Positions 25,562 through 33,509 of a stretch of DNA of 64,000 nt are shown here, one piece after another. The stretch lies in NCBI GenBank assembly GCA_002418205.1, contig DIDP01000031.1, forward strand, positions 11,849 through 75,848, in the 5' to 3' direction. The translations under genes and the position numbers were made by a program. The DNA is from Anaerolineales bacterium UBA5797. GTDB lineage: Bacteria; Chloroflexota; Anaerolineae; Anaerolineales; Villigracilaceae. Under the pieces are notes generated by a model. The model did not search any database, was not told the DNA's origin, and saw nothing but the letters and a program-made list of their open reading frames with translations. Position 1 is the first letter of the stretch. Every line of letters starts with the position of its first letter.

Positions 25562-26140
25562 CTATTCGGCCAGCATGGGGTCGAGGATGTCTTTGATCTG
25601 CTGGATGGACGAGAACGGTCCCACCTGCACGTATTGCAGCACGCCCTCGCGGTCCACGAAGTAGGTCTCAGGCACGCCCTTGATGCGGAAGTACTGCGAA
25701 ATGCGCGTGGCGAGATCGGGTCCATTGGAATACGTGATGCCGAACTTTTTCAGGTACACACGCGCTTCCGGTTCGGTGTCCACATAGTCCACGCCGAGGA
25801 AGACCACCTCCCCGGTGGGCTCGTATTGTTCCCAGGCTTCCTGGAGTTCGGCGGCTTCCTGTTCGCAGGGTTTGCACCACGACGCCCAGAAATTGATCAC
25901 TACGATCTTGCCGCGAAAATCATCCAGGTGGACTTCGCTTTTGCCTTCGTATTCGTATCCGCTGAACAGAGGCAGGGTGAAATTATCGATCTTGTGTCCG
26001 GGTTGGACTGTGCCTTGTTGGGCGCGGTTGAGCCCAAGGGCAACAATGGCAAGCAAGCCAACCAGGAATACCCAGATGATGATCTGCGCCCAAAGGGGCA
26101 CGCCACGTCGTTGTGTGGCGGGGGACGTTGATTCGGTCAT
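25562..26140 (-). CDS. ccmG: TlpA/CcmG-type membrane thiol-disulfide oxidoreductase
   Basis: 192-residue thioredoxin-like protein anchored by one N-terminal helix, with active site WCKPC (FWASWCKPCEQEA) and cis-proline loop GVPETYFVD. It keeps the CxxCH cysteines of apocytochromes reduced on the outer side of the membrane. Start at 26140 (ATG with GGGAG just upstream); a GTG seven codons earlier is possible. Next gene begins nine bases downstream. Confidence 0.9.
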   Translation of the reverse strand: MTESTSPATQRRGVPLWAQIIIWVFLVGLLAIVALGLNRAQQGTVQPGHKIDNFTLPLFSGYEYEGKSEVHLDDFRGKIVVINFWASWCKPCEQEAAELQEAWEQYEPTGEVVFLGVDYVDTEPEARVYLKKFGITYSNGPDLATRISQYFRIKGVPETYFVDREGVLQYVQVGPFSSIQQIKDILDPMLAE

Positions 26141-26181
26141 ATCATTCTCCCTGTCGGACACAGCGACGTGTGTCCTCCGTA

Positions 26182-26670
26182 TTATTTTCTCTTCTTCAAT
26201 TCCTCTTCCATCTTTTGGATGTATTCATCCTGATGGATTGGATCCGCCTCTGACTCAGCCGCACCTGCCTCCGTTATGGACGGTTTCATCCACATCTGAA
26301 AGCCGCGGAAGAGCACGAACACTCCCACGAGGAAAGCGACCACCGGCACGACATACGAGACGAAGCGATTCGGCGGTTCGTTCAATACGCGGACGCCATA
26401 TTGTTCGACGAAGTATTGCTTGATCTCCGCCTCGCTTTTCCCCTCTGACAGCATCTGGCGGATCAGGTCCCGCCATTGGCGGCATGCCTCGGTGGGGCAT
26501 ACGTCCAATGGGGTGCTCTCGCAAACCGGGCAATATAACTGTTTTGCGATCCTGTTGACCTCGTCGTCGGTGGGGGTGGGGCCCTGCGCCGAAACGGAAT
26601 CAGCCGCCAGCCCCGCGAGAACGAACGCAAGAAACAGGACGGCGAGGGTTGTGAATAGAGTCTTCTTCAT
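26182..26670 (-). CDS. ccmH: Cytochrome c maturation protein CcmH/CycL
   Basis: 162 residues with signal peptide, the redox motif LYCPVC (family form LRCxxC), helical bundle, then a transmembrane helix (VVPVVAFLVGVFVLFRGF) and cytoplasmic tail. CcmH reduces apocytochrome with CcmG and presents it to CcmF. The arginine usual in LRCPVC is tyrosine. Ten bases after ccmF. Confidence 0.9.
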   Translation of the reverse strand: MKKTLFTTLAVLFLAFVLAGLAADSVSAQGPTPTDDEVNRIAKQLYCPVCESTPLDVCPTEACRQWRDLIRQMLSEGKSEAEIKQYFVEQYGVRVLNEPPNRFVSYVVPVVAFLVGVFVLFRGFQMWMKPSITEAGAAESEADPIHQDEYIQKMEEELKKRK

Positions 26671-26679
26671 TGTTCCAGC

Positions 26680-28746
26680 CTAGTCCGCTGCGCTCGTCTG
26701 ATGGGCGCGTTTGCCCGCGCGGACCGCCACGCGCTCGGGGTCCTTGTCGGGCCAGGCGGCGATGATCACGCCGACGAGGAAGAGCAGACTGCCAAGCCAC
26801 AACCAGTTGACCAGCGGATTGACGAAGACCTTGAAGGTCGTGCCGACCGGCGAGATCGGCTCCCAATCGATCAACAGGACGTACACTTCATCCTTGAGCG
26901 AAGCCAACTGACCGGGGATGGTCATGGGCTGCTGGCTGTCGTAGTAATAATCCTTGCGCGGATTCAAATTGCCAAGATATTTGCCGTCCTTGTCATAGAC
27001 TTCGACCACCGCGCGCGTGTAATTCACACCGCTGGGTCGGTCGTCCCAGGAGGCAACCTCCTTGTATTTGATGGTGTAACCGGAGAGTTGAAGCGAATCA
27101 CCCACGGCGATGGTCCCCTGCGTTTCCACCTGGAAGATCTCGATGCCGAGGATGCCGATTGCCATCAGCATCATGCTGAGATGGATGATATAACCGCCAT
27201 AACGGCGGCGATTGCGCCCGGTCAGGTTCCAGAACGAGGCAAGGATGTTTTCATCCTGGCTTCTCTGCCGCGCGTAGGCACCGCGCCAGTATTCATAGAG
27301 GGTCACGAGAATGACCAATGCCACGAGGAAGAAACCGATCAGGGCGATGATGTTTTGAGTATAGGTCGCATACAGGACCGCTGTAATGATGACCGCGCCG
27401 ACGGTCGGCTTCCAGATCGCGCGTCCCAGTGTCTTGACCGTGGAATGTCCCCACGCAGAGAGGGGCGCAATGCCCATCAGCAGCATCAATGTTGCGAAAA
27501 GCGGGGAGGTGGCGCGCTCATAGAAGGGGGGACCAACGGTCACTTTTTGACCTGTGAACAGTTCGGAGATCAACGGATAAATCACACCCCAGAAACAGAC
27601 CACCAGGATGCTCATGAACAGCAGGTTGTTGAGCAGGAACAGGGCTTCGCGTGAGAGCATGGAGGTCATCTTCGTTTCGGATTTCAAACTGTCCCAGCGG
27701 TAGATGAGCAATGCCACGGAGGTGATCAATGTCAGACCGATGAATGCAAAGAACAATGGACCGATCGCGCTTTGTGCAAAAGCGTGAACCGAGGAGAGCA
27801 CTCCCGAACGGGTGAGGAACGTCCCGAAGATGACGAGGTCATAGGTCAGGATGACGAGCAGCATGTTCCAGTGTTTCAACATGCCGCGCTTTTCCTGGAT
27901 CATGACCGAGTGCAGGAAGGCGGTGCCGGTCAGCCACGGCATGAACGCCGCGATCTCCACCGGGTCCCAGCCCCAATAACCGCCCCAACCGAGAACATCG
28001 TATGCCCAGCGTCCGCCGAGCACGAGTCCGGCAGAAAGGAACAGCCATGCCCATAACGCCCAACGGCGCGTCAGACGGATCCAGCGGTCGTCGGTGCGAC
28101 CTGTGATCAGGGCCGCCAACGCGAACGCGTACGGAATGACAAAAGAGACGAAGCCGAGATACAGCATCGGGGGATGGATGACCATGCCCGGGTGGCGGAG
28201 AAGCGGGTTCAATCCCTGACCGTCACGGGGGGTGAACAGGATGCTGTTCGCCGGTTGGAAGGTGTGCGGGGCGATCTGCCCGTCGAAGGATTGGTACAGT
28301 TTCGCGAACGGATTCTCAAAGAAGACGTTCATGCCGATGAAGAATGCCATCGTCACGCTTGCCACGACGATCACCCACGGCAGGAACTCGCGGTCGCGGT
28401 CCCATTTGCGGAGGGTGACGAGGGAGGCGAATGCCGACATCAGCCATGACCAGAAGAGCAGCGAACCGGCTTGTCCGCCCCACCAGGCAGTGACCTTCAG
28501 ATAGGTGGGCATCGAACGGCTGGTCACCTCATAGACGAACTGTACTTCGAAGTGATTGTTGATGAGCAGGTAGATGAGGATCCCCGCGGTGAGGGTGAGC
28601 AGGGGCCAGGTGAGCAGCATGGCACGGCGGGCGCTCTCCACCATGGCAGGTTTCTTTTTGAACTCGCCGTAGATGGCGGCAAAGACACTATATACGGTCA
28701 CCAAAAATGTTACGAGTAAAACACCATAGCCGAAATCAGCGATCAT
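26680..28746 (-). CDS. ccmF: Cytochrome c heme lyase subunit CcmF
   Basis: 688-residue polytopic heme lyase that joins heme to apocytochrome. The WWD domain is present (GWGGYWGWDPVEIAAFMPWL) along with conserved periplasmic histidines and about 14-15 membrane segments; a large extracytoplasmic loop lies near the C-terminus (residues about 555-630). Length is typical of CcmF. Preceded by ccmE with a 12-bp hairpin in the gap. Confidence 0.95.
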   Translation of the reverse strand: MIADFGYGVLLVTFLVTVYSVFAAIYGEFKKKPAMVESARRAMLLTWPLLTLTAGILIYLLINNHFEVQFVYEVTSRSMPTYLKVTAWWGGQAGSLLFWSWLMSAFASLVTLRKWDRDREFLPWVIVVASVTMAFFIGMNVFFENPFAKLYQSFDGQIAPHTFQPANSILFTPRDGQGLNPLLRHPGMVIHPPMLYLGFVSFVIPYAFALAALITGRTDDRWIRLTRRWALWAWLFLSAGLVLGGRWAYDVLGWGGYWGWDPVEIAAFMPWLTGTAFLHSVMIQEKRGMLKHWNMLLVILTYDLVIFGTFLTRSGVLSSVHAFAQSAIGPLFFAFIGLTLITSVALLIYRWDSLKSETKMTSMLSREALFLLNNLLFMSILVVCFWGVIYPLISELFTGQKVTVGPPFYERATSPLFATLMLLMGIAPLSAWGHSTVKTLGRAIWKPTVGAVIITAVLYATYTQNIIALIGFFLVALVILVTLYEYWRGAYARQRSQDENILASFWNLTGRNRRRYGGYIIHLSMMLMAIGILGIEIFQVETQGTIAVGDSLQLSGYTIKYKEVASWDDRPSGVNYTRAVVEVYDKDGKYLGNLNPRKDYYYDSQQPMTIPGQLASLKDEVYVLLIDWEPISPVGTTFKVFVNPLVNWLWLGSLLFLVGVIIAAWPDKDPERVAVRAGKRAHQTSAAD

Positions 28747-28765
28747 GAAATCTCCTTCAATTAAA

Positions 28766-28793
28766 ACCCTAAAGGTCGAAAGACCTTTAGGGT
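28766..28793 (-). other. Perfect 12-bp hairpin with GAAA tetraloop between ccmE and ccmF
   Basis: ACCCTAAAGGTC GAAA GACCTTTAGGGT. Only six bases after the ccmE stop and about 19 before the ccmF start. There is no T-run on the minus strand, so it looks like an RNA-processing or stability element, not a terminator. Confidence 0.65.
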
Positions 28794-28799
28794 GATCAT

Positions 28800-29282
28800 C
28801 TAATTGCTTGCCGCCTGTTCGGGCACAGCCTCTTCATACTTGGTGGGACACTTGAGCAGGAGTTCGTCCGCATGGAATACGCCGTCATCGCCGAGTTTGC
28901 CCGTCACAATTGCCTGTGCCTCGTGGCGGAGCAGGTCGGGCATCGGACCGACATACACGATCTTCATGCGCGCCCGGGTGGGATCGATCACCGCCTGGTG
29001 CAGCGCCTCCGCAAGACCGCCTTCATCTTCGATGACTGCCTGGTCGCCGGGGACGTGCGCCACTTCAAAGGTGAGGGTCAGGGTCTGGGGATCGTACTTG
29101 ATGGTGTCGCCGATCACTGCGCCGGAGACACGCAGGTTGCGGTTGATCACGTCTGCGCCCTTCGCATTGAGCTCGTCAACGGTCAAAAAATATTCCGAGG
29201 TCGCGGCGGTGGACGACCAGATCAGAAAGACCACTGCACCGAGGATGAACAACCCTCCGATGACGAATTTGTTGATTTGCAT
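28800..29282 (-). CDS. ccmE: Heme chaperone CcmE, CxxxY variant
   Basis: 160 residues: an N-terminal membrane anchor, then an OB-fold beta barrel (LRVSGAVIGDTIKYDPQTLTLTFEV). The heme-attachment motif at the C-terminus is CPTKY (C145, Y149), that is Cys-x-x-x-Tyr, in place of the common His-x-x-x-Tyr. This variant is known from archaea and some bacteria (for example Desulfovibrio). Start at 29282 (MQINKF) follows a GGAGG box; the upstream frame extension is not part of the family. First gene of the ccm operon. Confidence 0.88.
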   Translation of the reverse strand: MQINKFVIGGLFILGAVVFLIWSSTAATSEYFLTVDELNAKGADVINRNLRVSGAVIGDTIKYDPQTLTLTFEVAHVPGDQAVIEDEGGLAEALHQAVIDPTRARMKIVYVGPMPDLLRHEAQAIVTGKLGDDGVFHADELLLKCPTKYEEAVPEQAASN

Positions 29283-29461
29283 GAAATGCCTCCAATGCCA
29301 CGCGGCATAAAAATAAAATTGGATATTTCTGCCTATTTTCACATGTTGAGATTAATTGATACTGAGAAGGGCGCAAGATGAATGTCACATAATTTCCCCA
29401 AATTTATCCTGTTCAAAAAAAAGACTCCGAGTCGCCTCAGGATTCGGGCTTAGACCCACCC

Positions 29462-29725
29462 TCATCCGCCGCTGATGGCGATCACAAAATGGACTTCGCT
29501 CTCCTTGCTTAATTTCTCGCGCATCCTCAAATGGGATACCTGTCCGTCCACCATCACCGAAATATTCGGGCGGATTTTGTCCCCCTCGCACAGTCGCTCC
29601 CGGATCCCGGGAAATACCGCCTCGAGGGATTGGATCGCCTCACGCACGCTGGAAGCTGATACCGTAACCGAGGCTTTTCCCCTAGTCAACTCGCGCAGGG
29701 GAGTGGGGATGAAGATGGTGGGCAT
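29462..29725 (-). CDS. MoaD/ThiS-like ubiquitin-fold protein
   Basis: 87-88 residue beta-grasp protein ending in Gly-Gly (AISGG), the hallmark of MoaD/ThiS sulfur carriers, whose C-terminal glycine is adenylated and thiolated. Start MPTIFIPTPLREL at 29725. It probably supplies sulfur for molybdopterin or another cofactor and sits downstream of molybdenum hydroxylase genes, though brnTA lies between. Its first 43 bases are duplicated at 30350-30392. The stop is followed by a T8 run (29419-29426) that may end transcription. Confidence 0.8.
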   Translation of the reverse strand: MPTIFIPTPLRELTRGKASVTVSASSVREAIQSLEAVFPGIRERLCEGDKIRPNISVMVDGQVSHLRMREKLSKESEVHFVIAISGG

Positions 29726-29729
29726 GAGG
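29687..29729. repeat. 43-bp direct repeat, copy 1 (5' end of the MoaD-like gene)
   Basis: Matches 30350-30392 at 42 of 43 positions, same orientation. The two copies bracket the brnTA cassette. Confidence 0.9.
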
Positions 29730-29771
29730 CATCTTTCCTTAGCAGGCTTTTTCGGTGGGGTTGCAAGTTGG

Positions 29772-29777
29772 TATAAT
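29772..29777 (+). promoter_or_regulatory. Extended -10 box for leaderless brnT mRNA
   Basis: TGGTATAAT: exact TATAAT with TGn in front, seven bases before the brnT ATG at 29785; no Shine-Dalgarno sequence. BrnA normally represses its own promoter, so the operator is expected near here. Confidence 0.65.
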
Positions 29778-29784
29778 GTACACC

Positions 29785-30054
29785 ATGCCTTTTGAATATG
29801 ACCTGCACAAGAGTGACGCAAACCGCAGGAAACACGGCATTGACTGTGAAGAGGCACAGGCTTTATGGAATGATGAAGCGTTCATTGAAATCCCTGCCAA
29901 AAATCTGGATGAGCCGCGCTTTCTGGTCATTGGAAAAATCAAAGGAAAACATTGGTCAGCTGTGATTACGTATCGAGAAGACAACATTCGCATTATATCC
30001 GTGCGGCGTTCAAGAGAAGAGGAGATTGACCTGTATGAAGACGAAAGCATCTGA
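29785..30054 (+). CDS. brnT: BrnT family toxin
   Basis: 89-residue type II toxin, a RelE-like ribonuclease that inhibits translation. The N-terminus MPFEYDLHKSDANRRKHGI and the C-terminal IRIISVRRSREEE match the BrnT family, including the conserved lysine-histidine pair and arginines near the end. I start at 29785; the longer frame runs through the promoter. The last 20 bases overlap brnA, the standard toxin-first BrnTA order. Confidence 0.92.
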   Translation: MPFEYDLHKSDANRRKHGIDCEEAQALWNDEAFIEIPAKNLDEPRFLVIGKIKGKHWSAVITYREDNIRIISVRRSREEEIDLYEDESI

Positions 30055-30268
30055 TTTTGATAAGAAATTCGACAACGGCAAAAATATCATTGCCGATCTT
30101 GACCTTTCCAAAGCCCGCCGCCCCCTTGAGGAGCAGAAACGCATCAACATGGAAGTGCCTGTCTGGATGCTTGCCGCGCTTGATCGTGAAGCGAAGCGTC
30201 TTGGGGTTTCGCGACAATCCATTATCAAGATATGGCTGGCGGAACGTCTGCAACAAGCGGGACAATAA
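30035..30268 (+). CDS. brnA: BrnA family antitoxin
   Basis: 77-residue ribbon-helix-helix/CopG-like antitoxin that neutralises BrnT and represses the operon. The DNA-binding part is C-terminal (KRINMEVPVWMLAALDREAKRLGVSRQSIIKIWLAERL). Start at 30035 inside brnT. A strong terminator follows 20 bases after the stop, so brnTA is a self-contained cassette. Confidence 0.9.
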   Translation: MKTKASDFDKKFDNGKNIIADLDLSKARRPLEEQKRINMEVPVWMLAALDREAKRLGVSRQSIIKIWLAERLQQAGQ

Positions 30269-30288
30269 TTTTACAACTCGAGATTTAC

Positions 30289-30331
30289 AGGTGGCTGTCA
30301 CTGCTTTGCGAAGGTGACAGCCACCTTTTTT
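30289..30331 (+). terminator. Intrinsic terminator of brnTA
   Basis: Thirteen-bp perfect stem AGGTGGCTGTCAC / GTGACAGCCACCT with a 12-base loop, then TTTTTT. The arm sequence is shared with the fold-back repeat at 7579-7609. Confidence 0.9.
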
Positions 30332-30349
30332 ATTCTTTTTTTCCCCAGC

Positions 30350-30388
30350 CAACTCGCGCAGGGGAGTGGGGATGAAGAGGGTGGGCAT
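30350..30388 (-). pseudogene. Truncated second copy of the MoaD-like gene (first 13 codons)
   Basis: Reads MPTLFIPTPLREL on the minus strand, identical in 12 of 13 residues to the intact gene at 29725, then runs into unrelated sequence next to the brnTA terminator. It marks the scar of an insertion or recombination event. The 43-bp repeat copy covers 30350-30392. Confidence 0.8.
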
Positions 30389-30403
30389 GAGGTCCAATGC
30401 TAT

Positions 30404-30482
30404 GTCATTTCGAAGGAGTAGCGCGACTGAGAAATCTTTTGCGGTGGATTACCCAAGATTTCTCCTCGCTCGTCGAAATAAC
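30404..30482. repeat. Fold-back dispersed repeat
   Basis: Outer arms GTCATTTCGA and TCGAAATAAC (one mismatch) and inner arms GAGAAATCTT and AAGATTTCTC (perfect). This pattern is widespread as a small intergenic palindrome in environmental bacteria (from memory). It ends just after the stop of the molybdopterin subunit gene. Confidence 0.75.
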
Positions 30483-30485
30483 AAC

Positions 30486-32738
30486 CTATTTCAACCCATC
30501 CACCACCCGCGCAGGGGACATCGGCAACTCGGTCAGCCTTACGCCAATTGCATTGTGAATCGCGTTCGCGATCGCGGCGGGCGGTGGGACAATGGGCACT
30601 TCGCCGACGCCTCTGGCTCCGTAGGGGTGACCAGGATTGGCGACCTCAATTAATATCGTATCAATCATCGGTAAATCGAGCGCGACGGGCATACGGTAGT
30701 CGAGCCAGCTAGCGTTCAGTAGGCGACCCTGTTCATCGTAGAGATATTCCTCGTTCAACCCCCAGCCGATTCCCTGCGCGACGCCGCCCTGGATTTGACT
30801 CTCCACATACGCGGGATAGATCGCCTTGCCCACATCCTGCACAGCCGTGTAACGCAAAATGTCCACCTTGCCTGTCTCGGGGTCAACTTCCACGTCCACG
30901 ATGTGAGTCGCGAAGCCTGGACCGTATCCCTTGGGCTGGACAGCCGCGCTTGCGACGACAGGTCCGCCGGTTTCATCGAGTTTTTCAGCAAGTTCCTTGA
31001 AGGTCAGCTTTTCCTCGCTCGAGAAAAAGACTCCGTTTTCAAAGTTCACCTTGTCCTTTTCCACCTCCCAAAGGATGGCGGCGCGCTCCTTCAACTTTTC
31101 GATCAATCCCTTCGCCGTTTCATAGACTGCCCAACCTGTTGCGAATGTGGTGCGGCTTCCATAGGTCCCTTCGGTGTAGCCGATGGAGTCGGTATCTGCC
31201 ACCACAGGGCGGACATCCTCGGCAGGGATTCCCAGCGTCTCTGCGAGCTGCATCGCCAACGAAGTGCGCGTCCCGCCGATATCCACCGAGCCTTCGAGCA
31301 GGCTGACGGTCCCATCCTCGTTCACGCTGGCAGACGCGGATGACTTGCCTCCGTAGTTGCCCCAATAGCCCGAGGCAACGCCGCGCCCGGTCCGAGGTCC
31401 AGTGAGAGGCGCTTGATAATGCGCTGATTCTTTCGCAGCCTGGAGTGTCTCCACGAAGCCGATCCGTTTGTGGGCGGAGCCGTTCACGCGGCGATCGCCC
31501 TCCTTCGAAGCGTTGAGCAGACGGAACTCGATCGGGTCCAGCCCAAGTCTTTCGGCGAGTTCGTCAATGACCGTTTCCGCGGCAAAGGCGGCGTTGGTTC
31601 CGCCAGGGGCGCGATAGGCTGCCGTGCGCGGCTTGTTGACAACGACATCGTAGCCCTCGACCACGCCGTTCTCGATGCGATACGGCGCAAGGATCACGCC
31701 CATGCCCGCGCCGACCGGCGAGCCGGGATACGCGCCTGCTTCGTAGACCAGCAATGCCTCTGCGGCAGTGATCCTGCCGTTCGCATCCGCGCCCATTTTG
31801 ATCTTGATGTACGAACCCGATGTCGGACCCGTTGCCGCCAACACCTCGCTGCGATCCATCGTCAACTTGACGGGACGGTATCCGCTTTTGCGCGAGAGCA
31901 GGACGGCGAGCGGTTCGAGATACACGCCGATCTTGCCGCCGAACCCGCCACCGATCTCCATCGGGATCACGCGAATATCTGAAACGGGCACCTCAAGGAT
32001 CTCCGCCACTTGTTCGCGCACACCGAACGATCCCTGCGTGCTACACCAGATCGTGATCTGCCCATCGGGATTGTATTGCGCGGTCGCGTTCTGCGGTTCG
32101 ATATAACCCTGATGCACCATCTTCGTGACGAACTCGCGCTCGACGATGAACTTCGCCTCCCTGAATCCCTTTTCGACGTCGCCGCACGCGTCCTTGTAAT
32201 GTCCCGCGATATTGGTGCGCGTCTCGCCTTTTTTGCCAAATTCATCGGTTCTTAAATCTTCGAGCAAAATGGGACTCCCTGTCTCCATCGCCTTTCTCAC
32301 ATCCAAAACAGGACTTAATACCTCATACTCGACTCTGATCAAGTCCAACGCTTCTTTCGCGACGTGGAGGCTGGTCGCGGCGACAGCGGCCACCGCGTGC
32401 CCGAAGTAAAGGACCTTGTCGCGCGCCAGCACGTTGTTGCTCTGATATTTGCGGTTGATGACCCCTTCGCCCAACTCGACGACCCTGCTTTCGAGATCAG
32501 GCAGATCCTTGGCAGTCACCACCGCATGGACGCCGTGTAGTTTTTCCACCTCGCTCGTGTCAATGGAAAGAATCTTCGCGTGCGCATGCGGACTGCGCAG
32601 CACCGCGCCGTACAACATGCCCGGCAGGCGGATATCCGCACCGAACGCCGCCCGCCCCGTGACCTTGTCCACGCCATCATGCCTTAGTGGAGAGGTCCCG
32701 ATGACCTTGTATTGGTTGGGTTTCTCTAAAGTTGCCAT
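30486..32738 (-). CDS. Molybdenum hydroxylase large subunit (xanthine/aldehyde dehydrogenase family)
   Basis: 750-residue molybdopterin-binding catalytic subunit. It begins with the family's a/b hammerhead domain (DKVTGRAAFGADIRLPGMLYG) and ends with the catalytic glutamate motif GARGVGEVP. The active-site loop reads AYRAPGGTNAAF, which is neither AYxCSFR of form I CO dehydrogenase nor AYRGAGR of form II, so an aldehyde or N-heterocycle substrate is more likely than CO. Works with the FAD and 2Fe-2S subunits upstream. Start has AAGGAG. Confidence 0.9.
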   Translation of the reverse strand: MATLEKPNQYKVIGTSPLRHDGVDKVTGRAAFGADIRLPGMLYGAVLRSPHAHAKILSIDTSEVEKLHGVHAVVTAKDLPDLESRVVELGEGVINRKYQSNNVLARDKVLYFGHAVAAVAATSLHVAKEALDLIRVEYEVLSPVLDVRKAMETGSPILLEDLRTDEFGKKGETRTNIAGHYKDACGDVEKGFREAKFIVEREFVTKMVHQGYIEPQNATAQYNPDGQITIWCSTQGSFGVREQVAEILEVPVSDIRVIPMEIGGGFGGKIGVYLEPLAVLLSRKSGYRPVKLTMDRSEVLAATGPTSGSYIKIKMGADANGRITAAEALLVYEAGAYPGSPVGAGMGVILAPYRIENGVVEGYDVVVNKPRTAAYRAPGGTNAAFAAETVIDELAERLGLDPIEFRLLNASKEGDRRVNGSAHKRIGFVETLQAAKESAHYQAPLTGPRTGRGVASGYWGNYGGKSSASASVNEDGTVSLLEGSVDIGGTRTSLAMQLAETLGIPAEDVRPVVADTDSIGYTEGTYGSRTTFATGWAVYETAKGLIEKLKERAAILWEVEKDKVNFENGVFFSSEEKLTFKELAEKLDETGGPVVASAAVQPKGYGPGFATHIVDVEVDPETGKVDILRYTAVQDVGKAIYPAYVESQIQGGVAQGIGWGLNEEYLYDEQGRLLNASWLDYRMPVALDLPMIDTILIEVANPGHPYGARGVGEVPIVPPPAAIANAIHNAIGVRLTELPMSPARVVDGLK

Positions 32739-32759
32739 GAGTTGCTCCTTTTGCCTTTT

Positions 32760-32817
32760 ATGTGTAGGACGCGTTCTCTAACGTGTCCGTTGGCGTAAGA
32801 GAACGCCAACTACACAT
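32760..32817. repeat. Nested palindromic repeat in the molybdenum hydroxylase operon
   Basis: Outer arms ATGTGTAG/CTACACAT (8 bp) and inner arms GTTCTCT/AGAGAAC (7 bp) around GGCG-containing sequence. It lies between the sulfotransferase stop and the large-subunit start. No coding content. Confidence 0.7.
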
Positions 32818-32847
32818 CAAAAACTCTAAAGACTTATGAATGGCTAT

Positions 32848-33501
32848 TTAACGTCGTTTATCTTCCTTGATCTTTCGCGCCCAATCTGGTTCTGATGCCA
32901 TGAATTCTTTTCTTTCGTTTAACCACGGAAAAGTTTCCTGCGGAATTGGCTTTTGCAGGAATTCACACAATGGTTCCCAGCCGTCTTTGACATCAAAATG
33001 TAACAGGCGTTTCTGTGGGACAATCTCAACTACGTGCTGAATATGTTCCACGTATATTGCTATCGTGTGTTCTTTGTTCCAATACTTTCCTTCAATTGTA
33101 TGTTCAAGTATCAGTCGGCGGCTCATACCGCTTCTTTCTCTTTTGATGGGATCTGGATTGTGAGCGCTCAATTCCAATCCTTCGAATATTGTTTTGCAGG
33201 CGCTCTCATACCAGGATTCTGGTTCTCTCTGTGTGAGTACAAACCTGGCTTCAGGAAAGTTCTGTACCAGATCACCGATAAATGATGCGGCAGGCCATTC
33301 GACAGACGATTTGTATGACTTGAAAAGATTCTCCCAATCCATGTCTTTTCCATCGATTGCATTCTTCCATATCTCTGTGTGACCAGGATTTTTTGCAACT
33401 TCTGGCAAACTGTAGCAAGGACCGAAACCAAGTTTCTCGAGAGCCAACCCCAGACTATGCGTTCCCGTTCGACCAAATCCTGCTCCAATGACTTCCAACA
33501 T
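32848..33501 (-). CDS. Sulfotransferase-family P-loop protein
   Basis: 217 residues resembling small sulfotransferase-like proteins (PAPS-dependent). The 5' phosphosulfate loop is GAGFGRTGTHSL at residues 6-17, and the 3' phosphate motif region is FVLTQREPESWYES. It lies between the 2Fe-2S and large subunit genes of a molybdenum hydroxylase, eight bases after the former, but is not part of that enzyme. Its GC content is visibly lower (one counted 60-base line is 43%) than its neighbours, so it was probably acquired later. Confidence 0.8.
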   Translation of the reverse strand: MLEVIGAGFGRTGTHSLGLALEKLGFGPCYSLPEVAKNPGHTEIWKNAIDGKDMDWENLFKSYKSSVEWPAASFIGDLVQNFPEARFVLTQREPESWYESACKTIFEGLELSAHNPDPIKRERSGMSRRLILEHTIEGKYWNKEHTIAIYVEHIQHVVEIVPQKRLLHFDVKDGWEPLCEFLQKPIPQETFPWLNERKEFMASEPDWARKIKEDKRR

Positions 33502-33509
33502 GAGTTTCC

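Noticed and set aside
26701..27654. 317-codon plus-strand frame over ccmF
   Set aside because: Antisense shadow; highly charged, no start signal, ccmF is certain.
29993..30397. 134-codon minus-strand frame containing MPTLFIPTPLREL
   Set aside because: Only the first codons are homologous to the MoaD-like gene; the rest is antisense to brnA and its terminator, so it is a remnant and not a gene.
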